Assembly (NCBI RefSeq): GCF_900169305.1
Contig: NZ_FWDP01000004.1
Coordinates: 434,001-498,000, forward strand
Length of the DNA: 64,000 bases
From: Marinilactibacillus piezotolerans
GTDB lineage: Bacteria > Bacillota > Bacilli > Lactobacillales > Carnobacteriaceae_A
Reading direction: 5' to 3'
In this document: in pieces, positions 27,034 through 35,964 of the stretch
How the letters are laid out: every line of letters begins with the position of its first letter
Position numbering within the stretch: the first letter of the stretch is position 1
The notes under the pieces: model-generated
The model's input: only the letters and a program-made list of their open reading frames with translations
Told to the model about the DNA's origin: nothing
Database searches by the model: none
Program-made: the position numbers and the translations under genes

Positions 27034-27094
27034 AAACCTGCTTACGCAGCATCTCGATAACAACATCGAGTGCTTTCTGTAAGCAGGTTTATTT

Positions 27095-27096
<2 letters not shown>
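27034..27096. terminator. Bidirectional branched terminator between rqcH and pyrR
   Basis: Outer arms AAACCTGCTTAC (27034-27045) and GTAAGCAGGTTT (27079-27090) enclose an inner CTCGAT/ATCGAG stem; ATTTTTATT follows on the plus strand. Confidence 0.85.
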
Positions 27097-27640
<544 letters not shown>

Positions 27641-27689
27641 CTATACTGTCATCCTTTCGATTGGATAAATTTTATATTGTTTGATTGAT

Positions 27690-28595
27690 TTACTGCAATC
27701 TAAGTTCTGCTAGTGTTTCCGTGAAGATCTCTGGAAGCGGAGCGCTGAAGGTCATGACTTCTCCTGTTTTAGGATGTTCAAATCCCAGTGTTTCAGCATG
27801 CAGAAATTGACCTTTGCCCTTCAGCGTTTTTCTTGGTCCATAAGTTGGGTCTCCAGCCATAGGATGTTCGATATAATTTAAGTGAACTCTGATCTGGTGT
27901 GTTCTGCCAGTTTCCAGGCGTAAGCGTAATAAAGTAAAGTTTTTAAAGCGCTCGATTACTTCAAAATGAGTGACAGCCGGCTTCCCGTCATCTACTACAG
28001 CATATTTTTTTCTGTTTTGCGGATCCCGACCGATCGGTGCATCGATCGTTCCCTTATCATGTTGAATCACTCCATGAACTAAGGCAACATATTCTCTGAG
28101 TGCTTTCTTGTCTTTCAGTTGTTCAGATAATTTCTCATGCGCAACATCGTTTTTAGCGACCATTAGTAATCCTGAGGTATCTTTGTCGATTCGATGAACG
28201 ATTCCAGGTCGAATTTTCCCGTTAATACCGGATAAGTCTTTTACATGATATAAAAGTGCGTTTACAAGAGAACCGGAAGTATGACCAATCGAAGGATGTA
28301 CGACCATTCCCTGAGGTTTATTGACTACAACTACATCTGTATCTTCATAAACGATATTAATCTCAATATCCTCTGGTTCAGCACTGATTTCTACTGGATC
28401 AGGAACTTCAATTTTAATGTTATCGCCTGACTGTACCTTGTAGTTGGCTTTTACAACTGTTTTGTTGACTGTTACAAGCCCTTCTTTTATCCAGCCTTGG
28501 ATTTGGGATCTAGAGGCTTCTGTTAATTGGTCTGCTAAATACTTGTCGATTCGGTCCGTTGAATTCTGATTTTTAAATGTTAATGTTTCACTCAT
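27690..28595 (-). CDS. rluD: RluD-type 23S rRNA pseudouridine synthase (YlyB)
   Basis: 301 residues. An S4 RNA-binding domain occupies about 10-75 (DKYLADQLTEASRSQIQGWI), then the RluA-family catalytic domain with HRIDKDTSGLLMVAK (about 140), containing the catalytic Asp, and the FTLLRLRLETGRTHQIRVHL motif (about 222-241). It modifies uridines in 23S rRNA; precise sites are inferred from the family. Its start overlaps the lspA stop by four bases. Confidence 0.9.
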   Translation of the reverse strand: MSETLTFKNQNSTDRIDKYLADQLTEASRSQIQGWIKEGLVTVNKTVVKANYKVQSGDNIKIEVPDPVEISAEPEDIEINIVYEDTDVVVVNKPQGMVVHPSIGHTSGSLVNALLYHVKDLSGINGKIRPGIVHRIDKDTSGLLMVAKNDVAHEKLSEQLKDKKALREYVALVHGVIQHDKGTIDAPIGRDPQNRKKYAVVDDGKPAVTHFEVIERFKNFTLLRLRLETGRTHQIRVHLNYIEHPMAGDPTYGPRKTLKGKGQFLHAETLGFEHPKTGEVMTFSAPLPEIFTETLAELRLQ

Positions 28596-29071
28596 GATCG
28601 ATCATCTGCTTTCTTTTGTTTATACATATTCAATTCGTCTATAATCAAGTAAATGATCATCAACACGACACCTACTGTAAGGGCTGCATCGGCTACATTG
28701 AATATCGGAAATTGGATAAATTCTAATCGAAACATATCGATCACATACTGATGAAAAAGTCTGTCGATGAAGTTCCCAGCTGCACCTGCCAAAAGAAAAG
28801 ACAATGCTGTTGACAGCAATGGATGATGTTTCTTTTGTGACTGCATGTAATAAATAATCACACCGATAACAATGATAGTAATGATATAGAAAAACCACAT
28901 CTGACCTTCTAGAATACTCCAAGCAGCGCCAGTGTTTTGATGATAGGTAAAGGAGAGAACTCCGGGTATGAATTCCGCCGTTTCATGAAGCGGGATATTT
29001 TGTACAGTTAGATATTTTACAAGCTGGTCAATGCCTACCAGTACAACCGCTAAAATATAATAAAGTAACAT
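28592..29071 (-). CDS. lspA: Lipoprotein signal peptidase (signal peptidase II)
   Basis: 159 residues, four transmembrane helices. Cleaves the signal peptide of prolipoproteins after lipidation. Catalytic aspartates are in GNFIDRLFHQYVIDMF (about 117) and FNVADAALTVG (about 137). The neighbouring divergent operon encodes lipoproteins that are natural substrates, although the pairing may be coincidental. First gene of lspA-rluD-pyrR, the Bacillus order. Confidence 0.96.
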   Translation of the reverse strand: MLLYYILAVVLVGIDQLVKYLTVQNIPLHETAEFIPGVLSFTYHQNTGAAWSILEGQMWFFYIITIIVIGVIIYYMQSQKKHHPLLSTALSFLLAGAAGNFIDRLFHQYVIDMFRLEFIQFPIFNVADAALTVGVVLMIIYLIIDELNMYKQKKADDRS

Positions 29072-29233
29072 AGTGACCTCTTTTCATTAAATAGAATACT
29101 CTTCTATTGTACCTTATTTTTTATGTAAAAAACATCCCATACTATTATTCCCAAATAGGAATATCTAGAATACGTTTTCTAATAATTGAATAAATTAGTA
29201 GACGTTTCCATTTAATCTAGTTTTATTTTTTGT

Positions 29234-29239
29234 TATACT
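29234..29239 (+). promoter_or_regulatory. -10 element of the envelope operon
   Basis: TATACT with a TTTAAT -35 candidate 17 bp upstream, about 65 bases ahead of the YkyA-like gene, in the intergenic region divergent from lspA. Confidence 0.45.
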
Positions 29240-29302
29240 CGTTGAGTAACACCTTAATTACCTTGCATTGAAACTTGAATATACTTAAAGGAGATCCTAG
29301 TA

Positions 29303-29947
29303 ATGATGAAGAGAACATATGCCTTGGCCGGTTTAGGACTATCAGCTCTTGTACTCGCGAGTTGCGATAGTGAAAATAATGAAGAGGTACAATCAGCCGT
29401 AAATGAAGTTGATCAAATTCACGATGAGCTGATAACAAATTTCAATACGCTTACAGAAGAAGAAGCTGCACTGCAGTCTGCTTTTGACGAAACCATGAAT
29501 TCAGATCAAGAACTGACTACCCTATCTGATGGATCTGCTCAAGTATTCCAGAATATTTCTTCAAGAAGAGAAATATTAGATTCGATTTCCAGCTTAGATG
29601 AACAGTTTGCAGCTCAAGAAGAGATCATTACTGCTTACGAAGGCGAAACTTTATCTGCACAAGAACTGGATGGGTTAGTTTCACAAATTGATACATTATC
29701 CAGTCAAATCGATGGATTCATTGAAGATTATACTCCAACTTTGACTGCTCAGGAAGACTATTTCACCTCTTTAGGACAGGAAGAAGCCACTTATGAAACC
29801 TTTACAGATGGCATAACTGAATTAAATGAACAAACCAGCAGCCTGCAAGAACGGTGGATGTCAGTTGATGAAGCTTTAGCTTCACTAGATACCAGCATCA
29901 GTGAAACACAATCTATGATAGAATCAGCACTTTCTGAAAACGAGTAA
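29303..29947 (+). CDS. YkyA-like cell-wall lipoprotein
   Basis: 214 residues. An N-terminal signal peptide ends in a lipobox LASC (Cys about 21), so the mature protein is anchored to the outer face of the membrane. The rest is almost all alpha-helical and Glu/Gln/Ser-rich, compatible with the coiled-coil YkyA family (PF10368, putative cell-wall binding lipoproteins). Good AAAGGAG upstream; ATG-ATG leaves a one-residue ambiguity in the start. First of three exported-protein genes with gaps of 19 and -4 bases. Confidence 0.8.
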   Translation: MMKRTYALAGLGLSALVLASCDSENNEEVQSAVNEVDQIHDELITNFNTLTEEEAALQSAFDETMNSDQELTTLSDGSAQVFQNISSRREILDSISSLDEQFAAQEEIITAYEGETLSAQELDGLVSQIDTLSSQIDGFIEDYTPTLTAQEDYFTSLGQEEATYETFTDGITELNEQTSSLQERWMSVDEALASLDTSISETQSMIESALSENE

Positions 29948-29966
29948 GCTAAAGGAGAAACTGAAA

Positions 29967-30869
29967 ATGAAAAAATCAAAATATGCTTTTCTACTGGCCT
30001 CTGCCCTTATATTAGCTTCATGTGACCAGTCGGAAGAAACAGAAGCAGCAGACGACGAACAGTCAGCTGTTGAGACCCCTTCGCAAGATGAAAACGAATC
30101 TGTTGAATCAACTGATAGTACATCAGCAGACTCGGAAGAAGCTGATACTGCAGAACAAACGGAAGCTCAAGAAGAGGAAACAGAAGCTGCCGAAGAACAA
30201 ATCAACTATCAATATCAAGTTACTGAAAATTATGCCTATATTCAGACGATCGAAGGAACTGATGCAAATGAGCAAGTCGCCTTGCTTACATATGATGATG
30301 CACCAGACAAATATGCAGTTGAAATTGCTAAAGCCTTGACTGAACAAGACGCCCCTGCTATTTTCTTCGTCAACGGTATGTATCTTGAAAATGAAGAAGG
30401 CAAAGAAATGCTGAAGCAAATCTATGATATGGGATTTGAGATAGGCAACCACACGCAGACACATGCCAGTCTGCCAGATATCAGCGAAGAAAAACAGCGA
30501 GAAGAAATCGTAGAAACAAGTGACCTGGTAGAAGAAATTACTGGAGAAAGACCTAGATTTTTCCGTGCTCCTTTTGGTTCTAATACAGACTTCTCTACGC
30601 AGTTAGCCCATGAACAAGGCATGGAACTGATGAACTGGACTTATGGCTATGACTGGAACGCCGAATATCAAGACGCGGCTGCCCTAACAGATATTATGTT
30701 AAATACTAATTTATTAGTCTCTGGTTCTAACTTATTGATGCATGATCGCGAGTGGACTCTAGAAGCTACTCCGGATATCGTCTCAGGTCTCCAAGAAAAA
30801 GGGTATGAAATTTTAGACCCGGCTCTAATTAAATCAGTCAATGATGAAAGTGAGGATGCGCAAGAATGA
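29967..30869 (+). CDS. Polysaccharide deacetylase lipoprotein (NodB domain)
   Basis: 300 residues. Signal peptide with lipobox LASC (Cys19) is followed by an acidic Ser/Thr/Glu-rich spacer (about 20-75) and a NodB homology domain (about 98-280). Motifs are present: TYDDAP (usually TFDDGP) with the catalytic Asp and metal-binding Asp, NHTQTH supplying two His ligands, FRAPFG, DWNAEY and LLMHD. It should remove N-acetyl groups from an extracellular polysaccharide such as peptidoglycan or a poly-N-acetylglucosamine-like polymer. The ATG of the next gene overlaps its stop (ATGA), a sign of coordinated production with the glycosidase-like protein. Confidence 0.88.
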   Translation: MKKSKYAFLLASALILASCDQSEETEAADDEQSAVETPSQDENESVESTDSTSADSEEADTAEQTEAQEEETEAAEEQINYQYQVTENYAYIQTIEGTDANEQVALLTYDDAPDKYAVEIAKALTEQDAPAIFFVNGMYLENEEGKEMLKQIYDMGFEIGNHTQTHASLPDISEEKQREEIVETSDLVEEITGERPRFFRAPFGSNTDFSTQLAHEQGMELMNWTYGYDWNAEYQDAAALTDIMLNTNLLVSGSNLLMHDREWTLEATPDIVSGLQEKGYEILDPALIKSVNDESEDAQE

Positions 30870-32095
30870 CATTGAAAAAACGGTTAACATATAGTGCAAC
30901 AATCATCGGTGCTCTAGCCTTCTCGATAACGGATGTAAATGCAGAAGGTACAGACACTCAAACAGAAGAGGCTAAAACGACCGTCTTAAACTACTCGGCA
31001 GCACCGCTGTTGACAATTCCGGAAGAATTTCCGGATCAGTTTAAATATGACAGTGGCGTAGACATTGCTTATCCTGAAGATGGCGTCAAAGGCGTTTTTG
31101 TAACAGGCTACTCTGCTGGCGGTTCCCGTATGGACAGCCTAGTCAATTTATTAAATGATACTGAACTGAACTCTATGGTTATTGATGTAAAAGATGATCA
31201 CGGAAATATGATGATGCCATTAGACTCTGATATGGAACTGATTCAAGAATCAACACAAAACGTTATCGAACCTGCTTCATTAATGGACACGCTTGAAAAG
31301 AATGATATTTACCCAATCGCTCGTGTCGTTGTCTTTAAAGATACAAAACTGGCAACTGCCCGACCAGATCTATCTTTTAAAGAAGAAAATGGAGAAGTCT
31401 GGTCGAATAACAATGGAGATAAATTCGTCAATCCTTATCAAAGAGAAGTTTGGGAATATAATGTTGAGGTTGCTAAACAAGCTGCTAAATTAGGGTTTAA
31501 AGAAATTCAATTCGATTATGTTCGGTTCCCGGAAGGGTTTGAAAAGCGGGACGAAATTTTAAGCTATTCTAGAGGAGATTACCAAGAAAGTGATTTAAAT
31601 AACGTTAAACAGCGTGTTGATGCAGTAACCGAGTTTGTTGCTTATGCTAAACAAGAACTGCAAGCTTATGATGTAGACGTCTCTGTCGACATTTTCGGGT
31701 ATGCGGCAACAATGGAAGAAACGCCTGGTATCGGTCAAAACTTCTCCCGTATCTCATCAAATGTTGATGTTATTTCATCAATGATCTATCCAAGTCACTG
31801 GGGTGTTGGCTCACTAGGAATCAGCAAACCGGATTTGGAGCCGTACAATGTCGTTGATCAGTACATGGAATATGAAACGGCTATTTTTGAAGAACTGGGT
31901 GAAGATGCTCCAACTTCTCGACCGTGGCTTCAAGATTTTACAGCTTCTTATCTAGGCTCAGGTTATTATAAGGAATATGGTGCTCAAGAAGTTTCTGATC
32001 AGATTCGTGCATTGAACGAACATGGAGTCAATGAATTCTTACTATGGAATGCCGGAAACGTATACTCTGAAGGTGCTCAATACAGTTTTGAATAA
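30866..32095 (+). CDS. DUF4015 putative glycoside hydrolase, secreted
   Basis: 409 residues. A signal peptide (about 1-26, ending DVNAEG) has no lipobox, so the protein is probably released or held by the wall. The mature part matches the DUF4015 putative glycosyl hydrolase domain (PF13200), a TIM-barrel: VKGVFVTGYSAGG (about 67), SMVIDVKDDHGNMM, IARVVVFKDTKLA, GFKEIQFDYVRFPEG (about 210-224) and VISSMIYPSHWG. The Asp in QFDYVRFPE and neighbouring acids are candidates for catalysis. It overlaps the deacetylase gene, so a joint role in modifying and cutting a glycan is likely (inference). Confidence 0.85.
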   Translation: MTLKKRLTYSATIIGALAFSITDVNAEGTDTQTEEAKTTVLNYSAAPLLTIPEEFPDQFKYDSGVDIAYPEDGVKGVFVTGYSAGGSRMDSLVNLLNDTELNSMVIDVKDDHGNMMMPLDSDMELIQESTQNVIEPASLMDTLEKNDIYPIARVVVFKDTKLATARPDLSFKEENGEVWSNNNGDKFVNPYQREVWEYNVEVAKQAAKLGFKEIQFDYVRFPEGFEKRDEILSYSRGDYQESDLNNVKQRVDAVTEFVAYAKQELQAYDVDVSVDIFGYAATMEETPGIGQNFSRISSNVDVISSMIYPSHWGVGSLGISKPDLEPYNVVDQYMEYETAIFEELGEDAPTSRPWLQDFTASYLGSGYYKEYGAQEVSDQIRALNEHGVNEFLLWNAGNVYSEGAQYSFE

Positions 32096-32115
32096 AGATT
32101 ATAAAATAATAGACA

Positions 32116-32156
32116 GAAAAAGTGCGGGCCCTTATGAAAAGGGTCCGCGCTTTTTT
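32116..32156. terminator. Bidirectional terminator between the envelope operon and rexA
   Basis: Long GC-rich stem of about 17 bp with two G-U pairs (32117-32133 / 32139-32155) followed by TTTTTT on the plus strand and A-rich sequence that gives T's on the minus strand. Confidence 0.88.
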
Positions 32157-35100
32157 AGACTACCGGAACAATTTGAGTGTTATCCAGTAAAACAATATAT
32201 GTCTCTTTAACAGGTTTCTTTAAAATGGATGCTAATGCTCGTCTATACAATCGTAATTGTCCACTGTATTTTTCCAGCATAGCTTCTTCGGGGTCTGTAA
32301 AACGCCCTAATCGATCCGTTTTGTAATCAAAGAGAATCAGTCCATCTTCTTCTTCAATATAGCCGTCGACAATACCATGGATCAGCACAGTATCCTCTTC
32401 TGCTTTCATATCCATAAAGAGTTCTCTTGCTTCCATAATCAGAGAGAAAGGAACTTCTCGTCTCATTTGAGCTTTTGAAGCAGCGACTTTCTGTCCGAAT
32501 TCAGTTTCAAAAAAACGGACGAGCTGCTCAACTCGTATTAATGGAGCAATCTCTTTAGTAAGCACTTTTTTCTCTACCATGTCGGCTACTTGTTTTTGAA
32601 TAACGGCTTCAGTCGGGAACGTTGCAAGATCAAGCGCTTGAAGCACCAAATGAGTTGCTTGCCCGATCTCTGCTGGACTTGGCTGCATAACTTCAGCAAT
32701 AAAAGCAGGTCTCTCTAGTTGGTCATTTACATAACGATAAGGATTTTTAGGATTCGTTACATCGATTTTCATCAACTGACCATCATTGGGTTCTTCAAAC
32801 ATCCGCTTGATTTCAGAGACAGACTGATAGCTGGTTGTCATTGTTGCAGCTTCATGCGCATACTGAAGTTGTACCAAGTTGATGGCTTGATCAGCAGCGT
32901 GCTTAACATCTTTAGTCTGCTTGAAGTCGAGTTTTTTCTTCTTGAAATTGTCATACCAGTTCGATTTTTGTTCTGTTTGTAATTCTGATAATTTGGTTTG
33001 CAGATCATTCTGACTAAAAAAGGTAATTGAAAACTGGACAGGATGGTTTGTGATCTCTTTATTAGGGCTGGTCAGCCACTGATCATCATCTACCGTATGA
33101 TGACGAGCCAAGCTCAATCCTACCCAGTTCATATAGCTGGAAGCTTGCAGTCTAATATCAGGAGGCAACACTGTACGTGCATGAGCACTGACTGTCCCCC
33201 ACTCTTTCATCGCACTTTCACGATCTTTATAAGAGCCGATCAGAAACAGCTTCTGTTCAGCTCGAGTCAATGCGACATAAAGGACTCGGAGTTCCTCAGA
33301 TAGCAATTTTGTTTTTTTATGGTTTTTTAATGCTCTTTCGGGAAGAGTTGTATATCTGCCATTAGGAAACTCAGCGTCCTCTGATACTTCTTTATACTCT
33401 GCTCCAACCCCGAATTTTTCATCGAAGACATATGGTTTACGCAAGTCTGTCTGATTGAAGCGTTTAGACATATCCATCACAAAAACAACTGGGAATTCCA
33501 GTCCTTTGCTTGCATGGATCGTCATAACTCTAACGGCGTCTTCATCTTCCGTTACAATGGAGGGCTCAGCGAGGTCTTTATCTTTTTTCTGCATTTTTTC
33601 GATAAAGCGAATAAACTGGAACAATCCTTTAAAGCTGGTTTTTTCGTATGCAGCAGCTCTTTCATATAGAGCATGAAGATTGGCTTTTCGCTGCTTGCCG
33701 GAACTCATGCCCCCCACATAATATAAAAATCCGGTGTCTTCGTAGATAGTCCAGATTAGTCTGACGATCGGCTGTCTTCTTGCCAGCTCTCGCCAATGCA
33801 CTAGTTGATCTAGAAAGGAAATTAGTTTCAACTGCAGTTTTCGATTGGCTGGCTCTGGTTCTTCTTGTGCGGTAAACTCGATTAAAGATTCATAATAAGT
33901 TGATGCTGTATTCATCAATCGGATTTTTGTCAGATCGATTTCATTCAGACCGACAATCGGAGATCTTAGTACAGCTGCTAAAGGAATATCTTGCCAAGGA
34001 TTATCAATGACTTTTAACAGAGACATCATAATGCTGATTTCTGTTGTTCTGAAATAATTTTGCGTATCTTTAACTGCTACAGGAATATCCAGCTGTTTAC
34101 TGAAAACGTCTTGTATCACGATGTTATTTTTCTTTGTAGGGGTCAAAAGGACGATATCATTAAACTGGACAGGTCGTTTGGCGTCCAGTTTCTTATCGTA
34201 GATTTCAAAACCGGACTGTTTCATTTCTAAGATCTTTTCTCCAACCATCAGCAATTCGCCTTCAGTTTTTGTATCGATTTGGAAAGATTCAGATACATCT
34301 TCAAAATCAGCCTTTACTTCTGCATCGTCATCTGATTCATCTTGAATATCTTTCTCGTAGATCAAAATTTCTGTCTCACACTGCAGTTCTTCAGGAAATG
34401 CTTTAAATCCTTGCACCAGTCTGGCTGAATCATCATAATCTAAATTCCCTACCGCTTTATCCATCAATTGAGAAAACAAATAATTTGTAAATTCCAGTAC
34501 ATGATGGTTGGAACGGAAATTCTCAGCAAGTATAATTCTTTCTCCTTCTTCACCAGAAGCGTAGCGTTCATACTTGTCTATAAATAAATCGGGATCTGCT
34601 AAACGAAAGGCATAGATCGACTGTTTGACATCCCCCACCATAAACTGATTTCCTGCTTCACTGTCATCATTGGTCAGCCATTTTAAAATGCTTTCCTGCA
34701 AAAAATTGATATCCTGATATTCGTCTACCATAACTTCTTTGAAACACTGCCGATAGTAATCTGATGCTTCTGTCGAAGTCTTTTCGCCATTTTCATTTTT
34801 TGTCAGAATTTGATAAGTCAAATGTTCTAAATCGTTAAAATCAAGTAATCTTCTGTCGGCTTTATGTTGCTGAAAAGCCTCTGAGAAGAGCCGGGTCACT
34901 CGTGACATTTCTTCAACTAATGACTTAACGGAATGCATCAGATCAATTTGCTGATCGATTGGTACACTGAAGTATTCTTCAATCAATCGGTCATGTGCTG
35001 ATTTGGACTGATCACGAAAGTCTTTCATTTCTGCCGCTGCTTCTTTTACCTCTTCTGGAGTCGTTTTCTTTCGCGGTGCACTCCAACGACTGAAACTAAA

Positions 35101-35964
35101 AGCGTGTAACGAAGTATAAACGGATTCTAGGTTTCCTGCTTCTAAACCATCTTTGATGGATTTAAAGTGCCCTTTTTCCTCGTTCAGCAAATCAGTCAAT
35201 TTACTCAGTTCATCATCGCTCTGACCTATCACAAGAGCACTTTCATTTAATTCAATAGCTGTATCAATGATTTGCAGCATTTGCGGTTTTGCCAGCTTCT
35301 GAAATAAATCTGTCGCAGCTAGATCATTGTTTTCAATCGTATATAACTGAGGTAATTGATCAAGCCACTTCTTTGGATCCGGATTGGATCTTGAAAAGTT
35401 ATATAGTGAGAAGATCAATTCTGTTAGTCCATCATCTGATCGGTCATTGGAATAAGTCTCTGCTAAAGTTTGAAATAAAGTATCTGTTTCACCGTAAAGC
35501 GCTTCTCTCAATTCATTCCAGACATCTTCTTTCATTAGCAGATTTTCTGTCTCATCTGTCAGCATTCTGAATACGGGGTCTAAATCGATCAAATAATAAA
35601 AGCGGCGGATTACCTTCAGACAGAAAGAGTGCAGCGTTGAGATATTTGCCTGGTTCAATAAAGGCAGCTGCTGGACTAAGTGACGTCTTAAAGCTGGGTC
35701 AGTCGTTTCATTTATCGCTTTTTGGATTGCAAATTGAATTCTTTCTTTCATTTCTCTTGCAGCAGCATTTGTATAAGTAACCACTAAGAGTTCATCTATA
35801 CCTACGCCATTCTTGATTTTCTCAATAACACGCTGCACTAAGACAGTGGTTTTTCCTGATCCTGCTGAAGCTGAAATCAATAGATTTTTACCTTCATCAT
35901 AAATGGAGCGCCATTGACTATCTGTGAATCTGCTGTTTTGAGGCTTTATGGGGATTTGTTTCAT
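32155..35964 (-). CDS. rexA: ATP-dependent helicase/nuclease subunit A (RexA/AddA)
   Basis: 1269 residues. The UvrD-like helicase plus nuclease subunit of the dsDNA end-resecting complex that feeds RecA. Walker A SASAGSGKTT (31-40), motif VMVDEYQDIN (about 407), VTIHASKGLEFPVV (about 765-780) and ALTRAEQKLFLIG; a C-terminal RecB-type nuclease domain with GIVDGYIEEEDGLILFDYKTD and the downstream GQLRLYRRAL helix, so both active sites are intact. The start overlaps the rexB stop by four bases. Confidence 0.95.
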   Translation of the reverse strand: MKQIPIKPQNSRFTDSQWRSIYDEGKNLLISASAGSGKTTVLVQRVIEKIKNGVGIDELLVVTYTNAAAREMKERIQFAIQKAINETTDPALRRHLVQQLPLLNQANISTLHSFCLKVIRRFYYLIDLDPVFRMLTDETENLLMKEDVWNELREALYGETDTLFQTLAETYSNDRSDDGLTELIFSLYNFSRSNPDPKKWLDQLPQLYTIENNDLAATDLFQKLAKPQMLQIIDTAIELNESALVIGQSDDELSKLTDLLNEEKGHFKSIKDGLEAGNLESVYTSLHAFSFSRWSAPRKKTTPEEVKEAAAEMKDFRDQSKSAHDRLIEEYFSVPIDQQIDLMHSVKSLVEEMSRVTRLFSEAFQQHKADRRLLDFNDLEHLTYQILTKNENGEKTSTEASDYYRQCFKEVMVDEYQDINFLQESILKWLTNDDSEAGNQFMVGDVKQSIYAFRLADPDLFIDKYERYASGEEGERIILAENFRSNHHVLEFTNYLFSQLMDKAVGNLDYDDSARLVQGFKAFPEELQCETEILIYEKDIQDESDDDAEVKADFEDVSESFQIDTKTEGELLMVGEKILEMKQSGFEIYDKKLDAKRPVQFNDIVLLTPTKKNNIVIQDVFSKQLDIPVAVKDTQNYFRTTEISIMMSLLKVIDNPWQDIPLAAVLRSPIVGLNEIDLTKIRLMNTASTYYESLIEFTAQEEPEPANRKLQLKLISFLDQLVHWRELARRQPIVRLIWTIYEDTGFLYYVGGMSSGKQRKANLHALYERAAAYEKTSFKGLFQFIRFIEKMQKKDKDLAEPSIVTEDEDAVRVMTIHASKGLEFPVVFVMDMSKRFNQTDLRKPYVFDEKFGVGAEYKEVSEDAEFPNGRYTTLPERALKNHKKTKLLSEELRVLYVALTRAEQKLFLIGSYKDRESAMKEWGTVSAHARTVLPPDIRLQASSYMNWVGLSLARHHTVDDDQWLTSPNKEITNHPVQFSITFFSQNDLQTKLSELQTEQKSNWYDNFKKKKLDFKQTKDVKHAADQAINLVQLQYAHEAATMTTSYQSVSEIKRMFEEPNDGQLMKIDVTNPKNPYRYVNDQLERPAFIAEVMQPSPAEIGQATHLVLQALDLATFPTEAVIQKQVADMVEKKVLTKEIAPLIRVEQLVRFFETEFGQKVAASKAQMRREVPFSLIMEARELFMDMKAEEDTVLIHGIVDGYIEEEDGLILFDYKTDRLGRFTDPEEAMLEKYSGQLRLYRRALASILKKPVKETYIVLLDNTQIVPVV

